Below are positions 9,894 to 18,299 of a stretch of DNA of 64,000 nt, piece by piece (position 1 is the first letter of the stretch; every line of letters begins with the position of its first letter). Source of the stretch: Halomonas sp. M4R1S46. GTDB taxonomy: Bacteria > Pseudomonadota > Gammaproteobacteria > Pseudomonadales > Halomonadaceae. The stretch spans positions 2,728,001-2,792,000 of the forward strand of contig NZ_CP107008.1 in NCBI RefSeq assembly GCF_025725685.1. Direction: 5' to 3'. Position numbers and translations under genes: made by a program. The notes under the pieces are model-generated. The model saw nothing but the letters and a program-made list of their open reading frames with translations, was not told the origin of the DNA and did no database searches.

Positions 9894-10496
9894 TCACTCC
9901 AGTTCCAGTGACTGCACCTCCACCTGATCGGTGGTCCGCCTCGGCTGGCTGCCGACCAGGAAGCGCTCGCTGGCACTGATCACCCGCCCCAGGCCATGGC
10001 GGGACTCCTGCACCAGCGGACCGCTCAGGTACTCCCCCTCCTCACCGAGGCGTGCCCGCACCTCGGCGGGCTGGATGCTCACCGCCGGCATGTTGACCGT
10101 AATCCGATAGCCACCATCCGGCAGGCCGCTGCCGGGGCCGAACGGGCCCGCGGCGAAGTGGCCACCCTCGACCTCGGTGCGTTCCTGCCAGCGCACGCCG
10201 CTCGCCTCACGCTCCACCAGGACCTGCAGGCGAGTGTCATCCGGCAGGTTGGTGGTGCCCTCGACCAGCAGGCGGCGGTCACTGCCCAGTCGCGCCGAGA
10301 CGTCGACCGCCACGGCCTCGTCGAGGGGTGCGACCTCGGGTGATGGCGGCGCCGTCGGCTGTGCCTGTGTCTGGGGCTGGGCCACACCGCCGAGCCGCTC
10401 TGCGTCATCGGACGCGGAATCGGCATCCTCGCTGCCGCCGCAGCCGACCAGCAAGAGCAGCACACCGGCCACGCCACTCCATCTCCATGCCTTCAT
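9894..10496 (-). CDS. Putative lipoprotein (YbaY-like)
   Basis: A 200-aa protein starting MKAWRWSGVAGVLLLLVGCG. The hydrophobic h-region and LVGC lipobox (Cys19) indicate export and lipidation. After a Pro/Ala-rich linker comes a beta-rich domain with LPDDTRLQVLVER and GYRITVNMP, reminiscent of the YbaY/GlycoYbaY type found in pilotin-like lipoproteins. Function is not known. It converges on the XRE gene with a 14-base gap. Confidence 0.65.
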   Translation of the reverse strand: MKAWRWSGVAGVLLLLVGCGGSEDADSASDDAERLGGVAQPQTQAQPTAPPSPEVAPLDEAVAVDVSARLGSDRRLLVEGTTNLPDDTRLQVLVEREASGVRWQERTEVEGGHFAAGPFGPGSGLPDGGYRITVNMPAVSIQPAEVRARLGEEGEYLSGPLVQESRHGLGRVISASERFLVGSQPRRTTDQVEVQSLELE

Positions 10497-10556
10497 GCAC
10501 GCCCTCCGTGACCATGGCTACATCGCCAGCCTAACATCGAGTGCCGCCTGCTCCGA

Positions 10557-10877
10557 TCAGGCCGTGCTGCACTCCCGGCACAGGGTGGCATAGGGCACGG
10601 CCCCCAGGCGCCCGGCGTCGATGACCTCGCCACAGCGCTCGCAGATATCCCCCTGGCCCTCGCGGATGCGGGCCAGGGCATGGCGCACCTGACTGAGCTC
10701 TTCCTCGGCCTCGGCCTCGAGGGAAGCCACCACCTCGTCGTCCCGCGTCTGCAGGGGCTGATCCTCCATGTCCTTGTCCACCGGACCGCCCGCCCGCTGC
10801 CGGTGCGCCTGATAGCGCTCCAGCCGCTCCTTGAGTTCGTCCCGCAGCCGTTCCAGCTGTTGCTGCCGATCGCTCAT
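10557..10877 (-). CDS. DksA/TraR-type C4 zinc-finger protein
   Basis: A 106-aa protein with a coiled-coil N-terminal half, then CERC (Cys79, Cys82) and CREC (Cys100, Cys103), a complete four-cysteine DksA/TraR zinc finger. The Asp-Ala pair at the tip of the DksA coiled coil that inserts into the RNA polymerase secondary channel is not obvious: the helix contains TRDDEVVASLEAEAEE. It is more like the short DksA-like proteins whose role is unclear than DksA itself (about 150 aa). Confidence 0.8.
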   Translation of the reverse strand: MSDRQQQLERLRDELKERLERYQAHRQRAGGPVDKDMEDQPLQTRDDEVVASLEAEAEEELSQVRHALARIREGQGDICERCGEVIDAGRLGAVPYATLCRECSTA

Positions 10878-10968
10878 GCCGTGTCTCCTGCCTGAACATG
10901 CCTCGAGGCGGCGGGCCGTTCGCCGCCGCTTCTCCTAGCATAGGCGCTGACGCCGCAGCGCTCGCCGA

Positions 10969-11205
10969 TCAGGTCATGCCCAGGCGGGCATACCCGGCGT
11001 CGGTGAGCTCGAGGCGCTCGGGCGCCCCCCGAGCCTCCCGCAGCACCCTTAGCAGCCCCTGAGCTTCCAGACGATCGATATCCTTCAGCATCCCGGGCAA
11101 CTGGCTGTCCTCCCCGACATGCCCGAAGGGCGCGGACAGCACGCCCCCGTGCTGGAGCACGCGGGCCAGCAGATCCTGCTGGGAGGTAGTGAGATCGTCA
11201 TGCAT
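10969..11205 (-). CDS. Small uncharacterised protein (78 aa), winged-helix-like
   Basis: The ATG at 11205 is preceded by GAGGAG seven bases upstream and starts MHDDLTTSQQDLLARVLQHG. The segments LLARVLQHGGVLSA and IDRLEAQGLLRVL followed by LELTDAGYARLGM resemble the helix pattern and end of small winged-helix proteins (the LTDAGY phrase is common in PadR- and MarR-like wings). I cannot assign a function. A longer frame reading back through dusA on the other strand is a shadow. Confidence 0.6.
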   Translation of the reverse strand: MHDDLTTSQQDLLARVLQHGGVLSAPFGHVGEDSQLPGMLKDIDRLEAQGLLRVLREARGAPERLELTDAGYARLGMT

Positions 11206-11373
11206 GCCTGGCTCCTCGCGACGGCCAGGCAAAACGCCTCGCCGATCCATGCAGTATGGGGGATATCCCGGGCGACGGGGCCGATCGTGCCGGCATCGGC
11301 ACCCGCCGCCCCTCGCAACCTGCGCCGCGACTGGTAGAATACGCTCTCCCTGGCCCCTTGCCCGTGATGCCCG

Positions 11374-12369
11374 ATGACCGATCTCGACCGCACCTTCTCC
11401 GTCGCGCCGATGATGGACTGGACGACCCGCGACTATCGCGCCTTCGCCCGGACCCTGACCCGGCGCGCCCTGCTGTACACCGAGATGGTGACCACCGGCG
11501 CCATCCTTCACGGCAGCCCCCGCGAGCGCTTCCTTGGCTACGATGCAGTCGAACACCCGCTGGCCCTGCAGCTCGGCGGTAGCGACGCCGGGGAGCTCGC
11601 CGAGTGCGCGGCCATCGCCGAGGCCTGGGGCTACGACGAGGTGAACCTCAATGTCGGCTGCCCCAGCGACCGGGTGCAGAACAACCTGATCGGCGCCTGC
11701 CTGATGGCGCACCCCGACAAGGTGGCCGCGGCCGTCAGGGCCATGCGCGCGGCGGTGTCGATCCCGGTCACCGTGAAGTGTCGCATCGGCATCGACGACC
11801 AGGACGAGGACGCCGACCTGGCCCGCTTCATCGACACCGTCGCCGAGGCCGGCTGCGAGGTGTTCATCGTGCATGCCCGCAAGGCCTGGCTGGACGGCCT
11901 CTCTCCCAAGGAGAACCGCGACGTCCCGCCGCTGAACTATCCCCGGATCCACCGGCTCAAGGCCCGGCACCCCGAGCTGCACATCGGCATCAACGGGGGG
12001 CTCAAGACCCTCGACGGCTGCCGGGAACAGCTGCGCCACGTCGACAGCGTGATGGTCGGCCGCGAGGCCTACCAGAACCCCTGGCTGCTGGCCGGCGTCG
12101 ACCGGCACCTCTACGGTGAGCCGGGCCCGGCGGCGAGCCGCCATGCCGCGGCCGAGGCCCTGCGCCCCTATATCGCCAGCCGCCTCGAGGAGGGCGCGCG
12201 GCTCAACCATCTCACCCGCCACCTGCTCGGGCTCTTCCAGGGCTGCCCCGGCGGTCGCCGCTTCCGGCGCCACCTGTCCGAGAACGCCCACCGCGACGGG
12301 GCCGGCCTGGCGGTGTTCGACGATGCCCTGGGCCTGGTACCGGCGCCCGAGCCCGCCCTGGCCGGCTGA
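11374..12369 (+). CDS. dusA: tRNA-dihydrouridine(20/20a) synthase
   Basis: A 331-aa FMN enzyme. SVAPMMDWTTRDYR near the N-terminus is the FMN-binding DusA signature, and NLNVGCPSDRVQ places the catalytic Cys at residue 96. VHARKAWLDGLSPKENR and INGGLKTL complete the TIM-barrel motifs. It reduces uridines in the tRNA D loop. The ORF is complete and ends directly against the convergent gene at 12370. Confidence 0.94.
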   Translation: MTDLDRTFSVAPMMDWTTRDYRAFARTLTRRALLYTEMVTTGAILHGSPRERFLGYDAVEHPLALQLGGSDAGELAECAAIAEAWGYDEVNLNVGCPSDRVQNNLIGACLMAHPDKVAAAVRAMRAAVSIPVTVKCRIGIDDQDEDADLARFIDTVAEAGCEVFIVHARKAWLDGLSPKENRDVPPLNYPRIHRLKARHPELHIGINGGLKTLDGCREQLRHVDSVMVGREAYQNPWLLAGVDRHLYGEPGPAASRHAAAEALRPYIASRLEEGARLNHLTRHLLGLFQGCPGGRRFRRHLSENAHRDGAGLAVFDDALGLVPAPEPALAG

Positions 12370-13401
12370 TCAATAGAGCGCATCCGGGGGCGGTTCCAGG
12401 CTGGACTGGAAGGTCTCCACGGCACTCTCCGCCTCCTCGATGGCATCGAAGCGGGCAATATGGAAGAGCGCCTCGCCCTCGTTGACCAGCGGCAGTCGCC
12501 CCATGCCGATGACGATACCGTCGGCGATGGAGCGCACTTCCCCCTCGGCGTTGCCGAAGGGATCGGCCACCCGCCCCAGCAATTCCCCCTCGGCCACCCG
12601 CGCACCGAGCCGTACCTGGGGCCTGAGGATGCCGTCGATGGGGGCCCGCGCCCAGCTCGAGCCATTGGCGACCTCCGCCGCCGGCGGCGAGCGCCGGCGC
12701 TGCTCGCCGCTGAGCATGCCCAGCCGGCGCATCACCCGCAACACGCCCCGCACCCCGGGGGCGATCGCCCACTCGTCGAAGCGCAGCGCCTCGCCGGCCT
12801 CGTAGGTCAGCACCGGGATGCCGCGGGTCTGGGCATGGTGACGCAGGCTCCCCTCACGCAGGTCGGCGTTGAGGATGACCGGCGCGCCGAAGGCGTTGGC
12901 CATGCGCTCGGTCTCGCCATCGGGGGTGAGCTGGGCCCGGATCTGGGGCAGGTTGGTGCGATGGATGGCGCCGGTGTGCAGGTCGATGATGTGGGTCGCG
13001 TGGTCGACGATCTGCTGACGGAACAGGGCCGCCACCCGCCCCCCCAGGGAACCGGACTCGCTGCCGGGAAAGCAGCGATTGAGGTCGCGACGATCCGGCA
13101 GGTAGCGACTGTGCTGCACGAAGCCGAAGACGTTGACGATGGGTACCCCGATCAGGGTCCCGCGCAGGCGCTGGATCTGGCGGGAACGCAGCAGGCGCCG
13201 CACGATCTCCACGCCATTGATCTCGTCGCCATGGATGCCGCCACACACCAGCAGCACCGGTCCGGGCTGGCGCCCATGCACCACCTCCACCGGGATGTAC
13301 AGGGGGGCATGGGTATAGAGACGCGCCACGGGCACGTCGATCTGGCTGCGGGATCCCGGCGCCACCCGGACACCGGCGAGTTCGAAGGGGGCACGGGCCA
13401 T
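12370..13401 (-). CDS. Succinylglutamate desuccinylase / aspartoacylase family metallohydrolase
   Basis: A 343-aa protein of the AstE/AspA M14-like family. GGIHGDEINGVE carries zinc ligands His57 and Glu60, DLNRCFPG is the substrate loop, and DLHTG gives the third ligand, His142. The C-terminal beta domain (LGARVAEGELLGRVADPFG) resembles a biotinyl-like fold. The family cleaves N-acyl groups from amino acids. Without a catabolic operon nearby the substrate is open. A link to ectoine or N-acetyl-diaminobutyrate hydrolysis is only speculation. It is divergent from the TetR gene. Confidence 0.85.
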   Translation of the reverse strand: MARAPFELAGVRVAPGSRSQIDVPVARLYTHAPLYIPVEVVHGRQPGPVLLVCGGIHGDEINGVEIVRRLLRSRQIQRLRGTLIGVPIVNVFGFVQHSRYLPDRRDLNRCFPGSESGSLGGRVAALFRQQIVDHATHIIDLHTGAIHRTNLPQIRAQLTPDGETERMANAFGAPVILNADLREGSLRHHAQTRGIPVLTYEAGEALRFDEWAIAPGVRGVLRVMRRLGMLSGEQRRRSPPAAEVANGSSWARAPIDGILRPQVRLGARVAEGELLGRVADPFGNAEGEVRSIADGIVIGMGRLPLVNEGEALFHIARFDAIEEAESAVETFQSSLEPPPDALY

Positions 13402-13491
13402 GGACCGTCCTTGAATGACAAAAACAGTGTTTCCTCATGTCCCGTTATACGCCCGCCACCGGCAAATGACGAGCCCCGAAACGGCGATTGG

Positions 13492-13509
13492 CATACACGA
13501 ACGAATGTA
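13492..13509. promoter_or_regulatory. AcrR-type operator in front of the TetR gene
   Basis: CATACA-CGAAC-GAATGTA, an 18-bp interrupted palindrome 57 bases upstream of the TetR start codon and 91 bases upstream of the divergent metallohydrolase. The same CATACA-N5-GAATGTA pattern recurs twice upstream of the adaptor gene and, degenerate, upstream of the outer-membrane channel gene. It equals the core of the E. coli AcrR operator as I know it. It suggests autoregulation. Confidence 0.7.
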
Positions 13510-13565
13510 AAACAGCCGGCGGCTCCGGTAGAATGAGACGACTTTCTCCCGGAGGCGAAATCCCC

Positions 13566-14192
13566 ATGGCCAGACGTACCAAGGCCGAAGCCGAGGCCAC
13601 CCGGGCGGCGCTGCTGGATGCCGCCGAGGAGGTGTTCTTCGAGAAAGGCGTCGCCCGCACTTCCCTGGAGCAGATCGCCCGCCACGCCGGACTGACCCGG
13701 GGCGCCGTCTACTGGCACTTCCGCAACAAGGCCGACCTGTTCCGGGCGATGATGGACCGGGTCCGCATGCCCTTCCAGGAGCTGGTCGACGAGGCCGAGG
13801 ACCCGGGCGCCGCCGCCTCGCCCCTCCAGGCCATCCGGCTGGGCTGCCAGCAGGGCTTCCTGCGCCTGGAACAGCCCCGCCATCGCCGCGTGCATGCCAT
13901 CCTCGTGCACCGCTGCGAATTCTTCAGCGACATCGACCCCGGCGCCATGCAGAGCGAGATGGCCGACGAATGCCTGGCGGCTCTGGGGGACTACTTCGAC
14001 GCGGCCCACGCCCAGGGCCTGCTCCGGACGGACATCGCCCCGGAACTCGCCACCCGCCTGCTGCAGACGCTGCTCAGCGGCCTGTTCCATGACTGGCTAC
14101 GCGACACCCGGGCCTTCTCCCTGCGCGAGCATGGCATGGCCCTGGTCGATGCCCAGCTGGCCCTGCTGAGCCGCCAGCCCCCGCCCGCCTAG
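13566..14192 (+). CDS. TetR-family regulator (AcrR-like) of the neighbouring efflux pump
   Basis: A 208-aa protein starting MARRTKAEAEATRAALLDAA. The HTH (TSLEQIARHAGLTRGAVYWHF, about residues 32-52) is very close to AcrR/TtgR/SmeT sequences, and the C-terminal ligand domain is present. GGAGG lies 12 bases before the ATG, and I rejected an upstream in-frame ATG at 13488 because it would lie at the operator. Operators matching the AcrR consensus lie in front of this gene and of the pump genes 5-7 kb away, so it probably represses the RND system and itself. Confidence 0.88.
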   Translation: MARRTKAEAEATRAALLDAAEEVFFEKGVARTSLEQIARHAGLTRGAVYWHFRNKADLFRAMMDRVRMPFQELVDEAEDPGAAASPLQAIRLGCQQGFLRLEQPRHRRVHAILVHRCEFFSDIDPGAMQSEMADECLAALGDYFDAAHAQGLLRTDIAPELATRLLQTLLSGLFHDWLRDTRAFSLREHGMALVDAQLALLSRQPPPA

Positions 14193-14262
14193 GCGTGTAG
14201 ACCCAGCAACCTGTCGGCCTGGACCGAGCGTCACCGCCGATCAGCGTCAAGTCCGACAGGCG

Positions 14263-14958
14263 CTAAGCGGAGGACGCCGAGCCGTTGCGTCCTCCGGGGC
14301 GATGGTGGCGCTTGCGCATGTGCAGGCGCATCAGGCGCGTATGGGCGTCCAGGAAATCCCGTTCCAGCACCGAACGATAACCGTCGGCTTCCGGCAGGTA
14401 CTTGACCAGGACGTGCCGCTCGCCCGGCCTGGGCAGGTGGCCCGGCTTGCCCAGCAATACCACCTCATGACGGTCATCCTCGTCCAGCACGGCCGTGACG
14501 CGCCCATCGGCGCCGGCCTCGGCGGTGACGCGCACCCGTTCGCCGAGCAGGCACCGCGGCAGGCGCTCGGGCGCACGGTGCAGCCGACGATGCAGCCGCT
14601 GGCATAGCGCGGCCGCCAGGGGCGAGGCCAGGGCGAAGGCGCCCCACAGGACCAGCACCCCCAGCGGGATCCGGAACAGCCCCAGGGGCAGCCAGCGCAG
14701 CACCGCCAGTTCGACGACCAGGGTCAGCCCGCCCGCCAGGACGATCAGCACGCTCAGCGCCAGCGACACGGGCACCCCGGCGAAGCCCAGCGAGACCATG
14801 GTGCTGGCCAGGTGCTCCTCCTTGAGGCTGTCGTGCTCGAAGAGCTCGGTCGGGGCCAGGCGCAGCAGCACCAGCAGCCAGTAGACGCCCAGCAGCACCA
14901 GCAGCCCGGTGAAGACGACCAGCGGAAAGCTCGTGGCGAGATCGAGAAGGGCATTCAT
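14263..14958 (-). CDS. YqiJ-like membrane protein with OB-fold/NfeD-like C-terminal domain
   Basis: A 231-aa protein starting MNALLDLATSFPLVVFTGLL. Three hydrophobic segments lie at about 10-32, 63-85 and 88-112. A soluble C-terminal domain follows, with GERVRVTAEAGADGRVTAVL and VLVKYLPEADGYRSVLE, a small beta-barrel like that of YqiJ/NfeD proteins that usually partner flotillins. No flotillin gene is next to it here. The family call is by resemblance. It converges on the TetR gene. A much longer frame through this stretch is a shadow. Confidence 0.6.
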   Translation of the reverse strand: MNALLDLATSFPLVVFTGLLVLLGVYWLLVLLRLAPTELFEHDSLKEEHLASTMVSLGFAGVPVSLALSVLIVLAGGLTLVVELAVLRWLPLGLFRIPLGVLVLWGAFALASPLAAALCQRLHRRLHRAPERLPRCLLGERVRVTAEAGADGRVTAVLDEDDRHEVVLLGKPGHLPRPGERHVLVKYLPEADGYRSVLERDFLDAHTRLMRLHMRKRHHRPGGRNGSASSA

Positions 14959-15063
14959 GGCGGCGCCTCCGGCCGGCCCGATTAGCCGGCAAAGTGTTTG
15001 TCTTCTCAGCGTAGCCAGCGTCATCAGGGACGCCGTCGCCACTTTGGTCGCAAGGCCCCAACG

Positions 15064-15098
15064 AAAACGGGCACCGCCCCCCAGGGAGACGGTGCCCG
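15064..15098 (-). terminator. Terminator of the RND efflux operon
   Basis: On the minus strand GGGCACCG and CGGTGCCC form an 8-bp stem around a 13-nt loop, followed by G and TTTT. It lies 20 bases after the pump stop codon. Confidence 0.7.
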
Positions 15099-15116
15099 CC
15101 GACCGCTGCCGCAGGA

Positions 15117-18100
15117 TCAGGGCGTGTCGTGCGCCGGCGCCGGCTCGGCCTCCCGGTCGGCCGGGCGGGTCTTGCGCCGCAGCCAGTCGGACACCGCGGC
15201 GATCATGGCGTAGAAGGTCGGCACGAAGAGGCTGCCGAGCACCGCCACCGAGGCCATGCCCACCGCCACCGTGGTCCCGATATGGTGGCTGCTGGTGTCG
15301 CTCGCCCCGGTGGCCAGCGCCAGCGGCAGGGTGCCGAAGATGAACGCCAGGGAGGTCATGACGATCGGCCGGAAGCGCAGCTCCGCCGCCGTCACCGCGG
15401 CCTCGCGAATCGACCGGCCCATCTCGCGACGCTGCAGCTCGGCGAACTCGACGATCAGGATGGCGTTCTTGGCCGCCAGGCCGACCACCACCAGCATGCC
15501 GATCTGCACGTAGACGCTGGTATCGAGGCCGCGCAGGAAGATGCCGCCGACCCCGCCCAGGAAGGCGAAGGGCGTGGCGGTCAGCACCGCCAGTGGCAGC
15601 GACCAGCTCTCGTACTGCGCCGCCAGGATCAGGAACACCATCAGCAGGCCGAAGACGATGGCCAGGGTCGCCGCACTGCCCGCCTGGCTCTCCTGATAGG
15701 CGGTGCCGGTCCAGCCCATGCCCCAGCCGTCGCCGAGCTGCTCCGCGACGATGTCCTCCATGGCGGCGATCGCCTGCCCCGAGCTGTAGCCCGGGGCGGG
15801 GCCGCCCTGGAACTGGGCCCCGGTGTAGACACCGAAGCGCGTGACCACCGCCGGCGCCGCCTGGCGCTCCAGGGTCACGAACTCGGAGAGCGGGATACGC
15901 TCGCCGTTGCCGCCGCGCACGTAGATGCTGGCCACGTCGTCCGGCGTCTTGCGGAACTCGTCCTCGTTCTGCAGATAGACCTGGAAGTTGCGGCTCTGGT
16001 AGTTGAAGTAGTTGACGAAGCCGTTGCCGAAGGTACTCGACAGCGTGGCGTTCAGGTCCTCCAGCGCCACGCCGTAGCTGAGCGCCTTCTGCCGGTCGAT
16101 CTCGGCGCGGAAGGACGGCACGTTGACGTTGAAGGTGGTGAACACCTGGTTCAGTGCGGGATGCTGGCCGGCCGCCTGCATCACCTTCAGCGAGGCCTGG
16201 TACAGTTCCTGGGGCGTGGCGCCCTCGAAGGACTGCAGATAACCGGTGAAACCGCCGGTGGTCGACAGCCCCATGATCGGCGGCATGTTGAAGGCCATGG
16301 CCGAGCCACCCTCGAGCCGGGCGCCGAGCTGCATGATGCGACCGACCAGGCCGGTGGCGGTCAGGGTCCGCTCCTCCCAGGGGACCATGTTGACGAAGAT
16401 GATGCCGCGGGCGGTGTTCACCGAGCTCGACAGGATGTCGTAGCCGGCGACCGCCGAGGAGTACTTGACCCCGGGGATCTCCTCGATGGCCGCGCTGAGC
16501 CGGCCCATGTAGTCCCGGGTGCGCGCCAGGGAGGCGGAATCCGGCAGTTGCACGGCGGCCAGCACGATGCCCTGGTCGGTTTCCGGCACCAGGGTCGACG
16601 GCGTGCTCTGGTAGAGCCACCAGGAACCGCCACCCACCAGGGCGGTGAGCAGCAGCGCCAGCCCCCAGAAGCGCACGAGCGCCTTCACGATCCACATGTA
16701 GACCGCGGTGATGCCCGCGAACAGGCGGTCGAAGAGCCGCAGCGGGGTGCCCACCGCACGGCCGAAGGCCGTGGTCGTCTGGTGCCACTTGCGCTTGATG
16801 AAGATCGCCGAGAGCGCCGGGGTGAAGGTCAGCGCCATCAGCGCCGAGAAGGCCACCGAGATGGCGATGGTCAGCGCGAACTGCTGGTAGATCTGCCCGG
16901 TAAAGCCACCCAGGAAGGCGACCGGCACGAACACCGCCGCCATGATCAGCGAGGTGGCGATGACCGGTCCGCCCACCTCGCGCATGGCCTGCACGGTCGC
17001 CTGGCGGACGGTGACCTCCTCGTCCTCGCCGAGCACCCGCTCGACGTTCTCCACCACCAGGATGGCATCATCGACCACGATGCCGATGGACAGCACCAGG
17101 GCGAACAGCGTCAGCAGGTTGATGGTGAAGCCGAAGGCGAAGAAGCCGGCGAAGGTCGCCAGCACCGACACCGGCACCACCGACATGGCGATCACCGTGA
17201 AGCGCCAGTTCTGCAGGAAGATGAACAGGATGACGCCGACGATCAGGAAGGCCTCGATGAAGGTATGCAGCACCGTCTCCACCGAGGCATCGATGAACTG
17301 GGTGGTGTCATAGGGCACCACGTACTCGAGCCCCGGCGGGAAGCGGCCGGCCAGCTCGTCCATGGCGGCCTCGACCGCCCCGGCGGTCTCCAGGGCGTTC
17401 GCGCCGGGCTGCTGGTTGATGATGATCGGCGCCATGGTGCCGCCGTTCAGCCGCGCCTCGACCCCGTAGAACGATGCCCCCAGCTCGATGCGCGCCACGT
17501 CGCCCAGGCGCAGCGCCGAGCCGTCGGGGTTGGTACGCAGGAAGATCTCGCGGAAGTCGTCGGTGCTCGACAGCCGCCCCCCGGCGGTGATGGTGTAGGT
17601 GAAGGCACGCGGGTCCGACTGGGGCGTGGCCGCCAGGTTGCCCGCCGGCACCTCGGTGCTCTGGGCGCGGATCGCCGAGGCAACCTCGGCGGGGGTCAGG
17701 TCGTACTGGGCCAGCTTGTCCGGGTCCATCCACACCCGCATGGCGAACTCGCCGCCCCCCAGTACCTCGGCATCGCCGACCCCGGGGACCTGGCGCAGCT
17801 CGTCCAGGACATTGAGGGTCGCATAGTTCTGTAGGTAGGTGCGGTCGTAGTCGCCCTCGGGGGAGATCAGCGAGACCAGCATCAGGATCGAGCTGGAGCG
17901 CAGCTCCACGGTCACGCCCTGGTCCTGCACCGCCTCGGGCAACTGCGACAGCGCGCCCTGTACCCGGTTGTTGACGTTGATGGTGTTGATGTCGCCGTCG
18001 GTGCCGATGTTGAAGGCCACCTGCAGCTGCATCGAGCCATTGTCGGCGCTGGTCGAGGTCATGTAGAGCATGTCCTCGACGCCGTTGATGGCCTCGGCCA

Positions 18101-18299
18101 GGGGCGCGGCCACGGTCTGGGCCACGGTCTCGGCATCGGCCCCCGGGAAGGTGGCATTGACCGAGACCGTGGGCGGCACCACGCTCGGGTACTGCTCGAT
18201 GGGCAGCACCCGCATGCTCATCAGCCCGATCAGCGTCAGGATGATGGCCAGCACCGAGGCGAAGATCGGCCGCTTGATGAAGAAGTTGGAGATGTTCAT
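15117..18299 (-). CDS. RND multidrug efflux permease, HAE1 family (AcrB/MexB type)
   Basis: A 1060-aa inner-membrane pump starting MNISNFFIKRPIFASVLAII. The proton-relay residues are visible as VVDDAILVVENVER near 405-420 (the Asp pair of TM4) and AAKNAILIVEF near 940 (the TM10 Lys). It has two large periplasmic loops and 12 membrane segments, and its length matches AcrB (about 1050). It should export hydrophobic and amphiphilic drugs as a trimer with the adaptor and channel encoded just upstream. Its start overlaps the adaptor stop by 4 bases (ATGA). Confidence 0.95.
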   Translation of the reverse strand: MNISNFFIKRPIFASVLAIILTLIGLMSMRVLPIEQYPSVVPPTVSVNATFPGADAETVAQTVAAPLAEAINGVEDMLYMTSTSADNGSMQLQVAFNIGTDGDINTINVNNRVQGALSQLPEAVQDQGVTVELRSSSILMLVSLISPEGDYDRTYLQNYATLNVLDELRQVPGVGDAEVLGGGEFAMRVWMDPDKLAQYDLTPAEVASAIRAQSTEVPAGNLAATPQSDPRAFTYTITAGGRLSSTDDFREIFLRTNPDGSALRLGDVARIELGASFYGVEARLNGGTMAPIIINQQPGANALETAGAVEAAMDELAGRFPPGLEYVVPYDTTQFIDASVETVLHTFIEAFLIVGVILFIFLQNWRFTVIAMSVVPVSVLATFAGFFAFGFTINLLTLFALVLSIGIVVDDAILVVENVERVLGEDEEVTVRQATVQAMREVGGPVIATSLIMAAVFVPVAFLGGFTGQIYQQFALTIAISVAFSALMALTFTPALSAIFIKRKWHQTTTAFGRAVGTPLRLFDRLFAGITAVYMWIVKALVRFWGLALLLTALVGGGSWWLYQSTPSTLVPETDQGIVLAAVQLPDSASLARTRDYMGRLSAAIEEIPGVKYSSAVAGYDILSSSVNTARGIIFVNMVPWEERTLTATGLVGRIMQLGARLEGGSAMAFNMPPIMGLSTTGGFTGYLQSFEGATPQELYQASLKVMQAAGQHPALNQVFTTFNVNVPSFRAEIDRQKALSYGVALEDLNATLSSTFGNGFVNYFNYQSRNFQVYLQNEDEFRKTPDDVASIYVRGGNGERIPLSEFVTLERQAAPAVVTRFGVYTGAQFQGGPAPGYSSGQAIAAMEDIVAEQLGDGWGMGWTGTAYQESQAGSAATLAIVFGLLMVFLILAAQYESWSLPLAVLTATPFAFLGGVGGIFLRGLDTSVYVQIGMLVVVGLAAKNAILIVEFAELQRREMGRSIREAAVTAAELRFRPIVMTSLAFIFGTLPLALATGASDTSSHHIGTTVAVGMASVAVLGSLFVPTFYAMIAAVSDWLRRKTRPADREAEPAPAHDTP

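Noticed and set aside
14205..14272. CCTGTCGG ... CCGACAGG inverted repeat between the TetR and YqiJ-like genes as a terminator
   Set aside because: The arms are separated by about 40 bases and there is no T-run. Too weak to call.
15129..17834. 901-codon plus-strand frame opposite the RND permease
   Set aside because: His/Gly/Arg-rich composition typical of an antisense shadow. The permease on the minus strand is complete.
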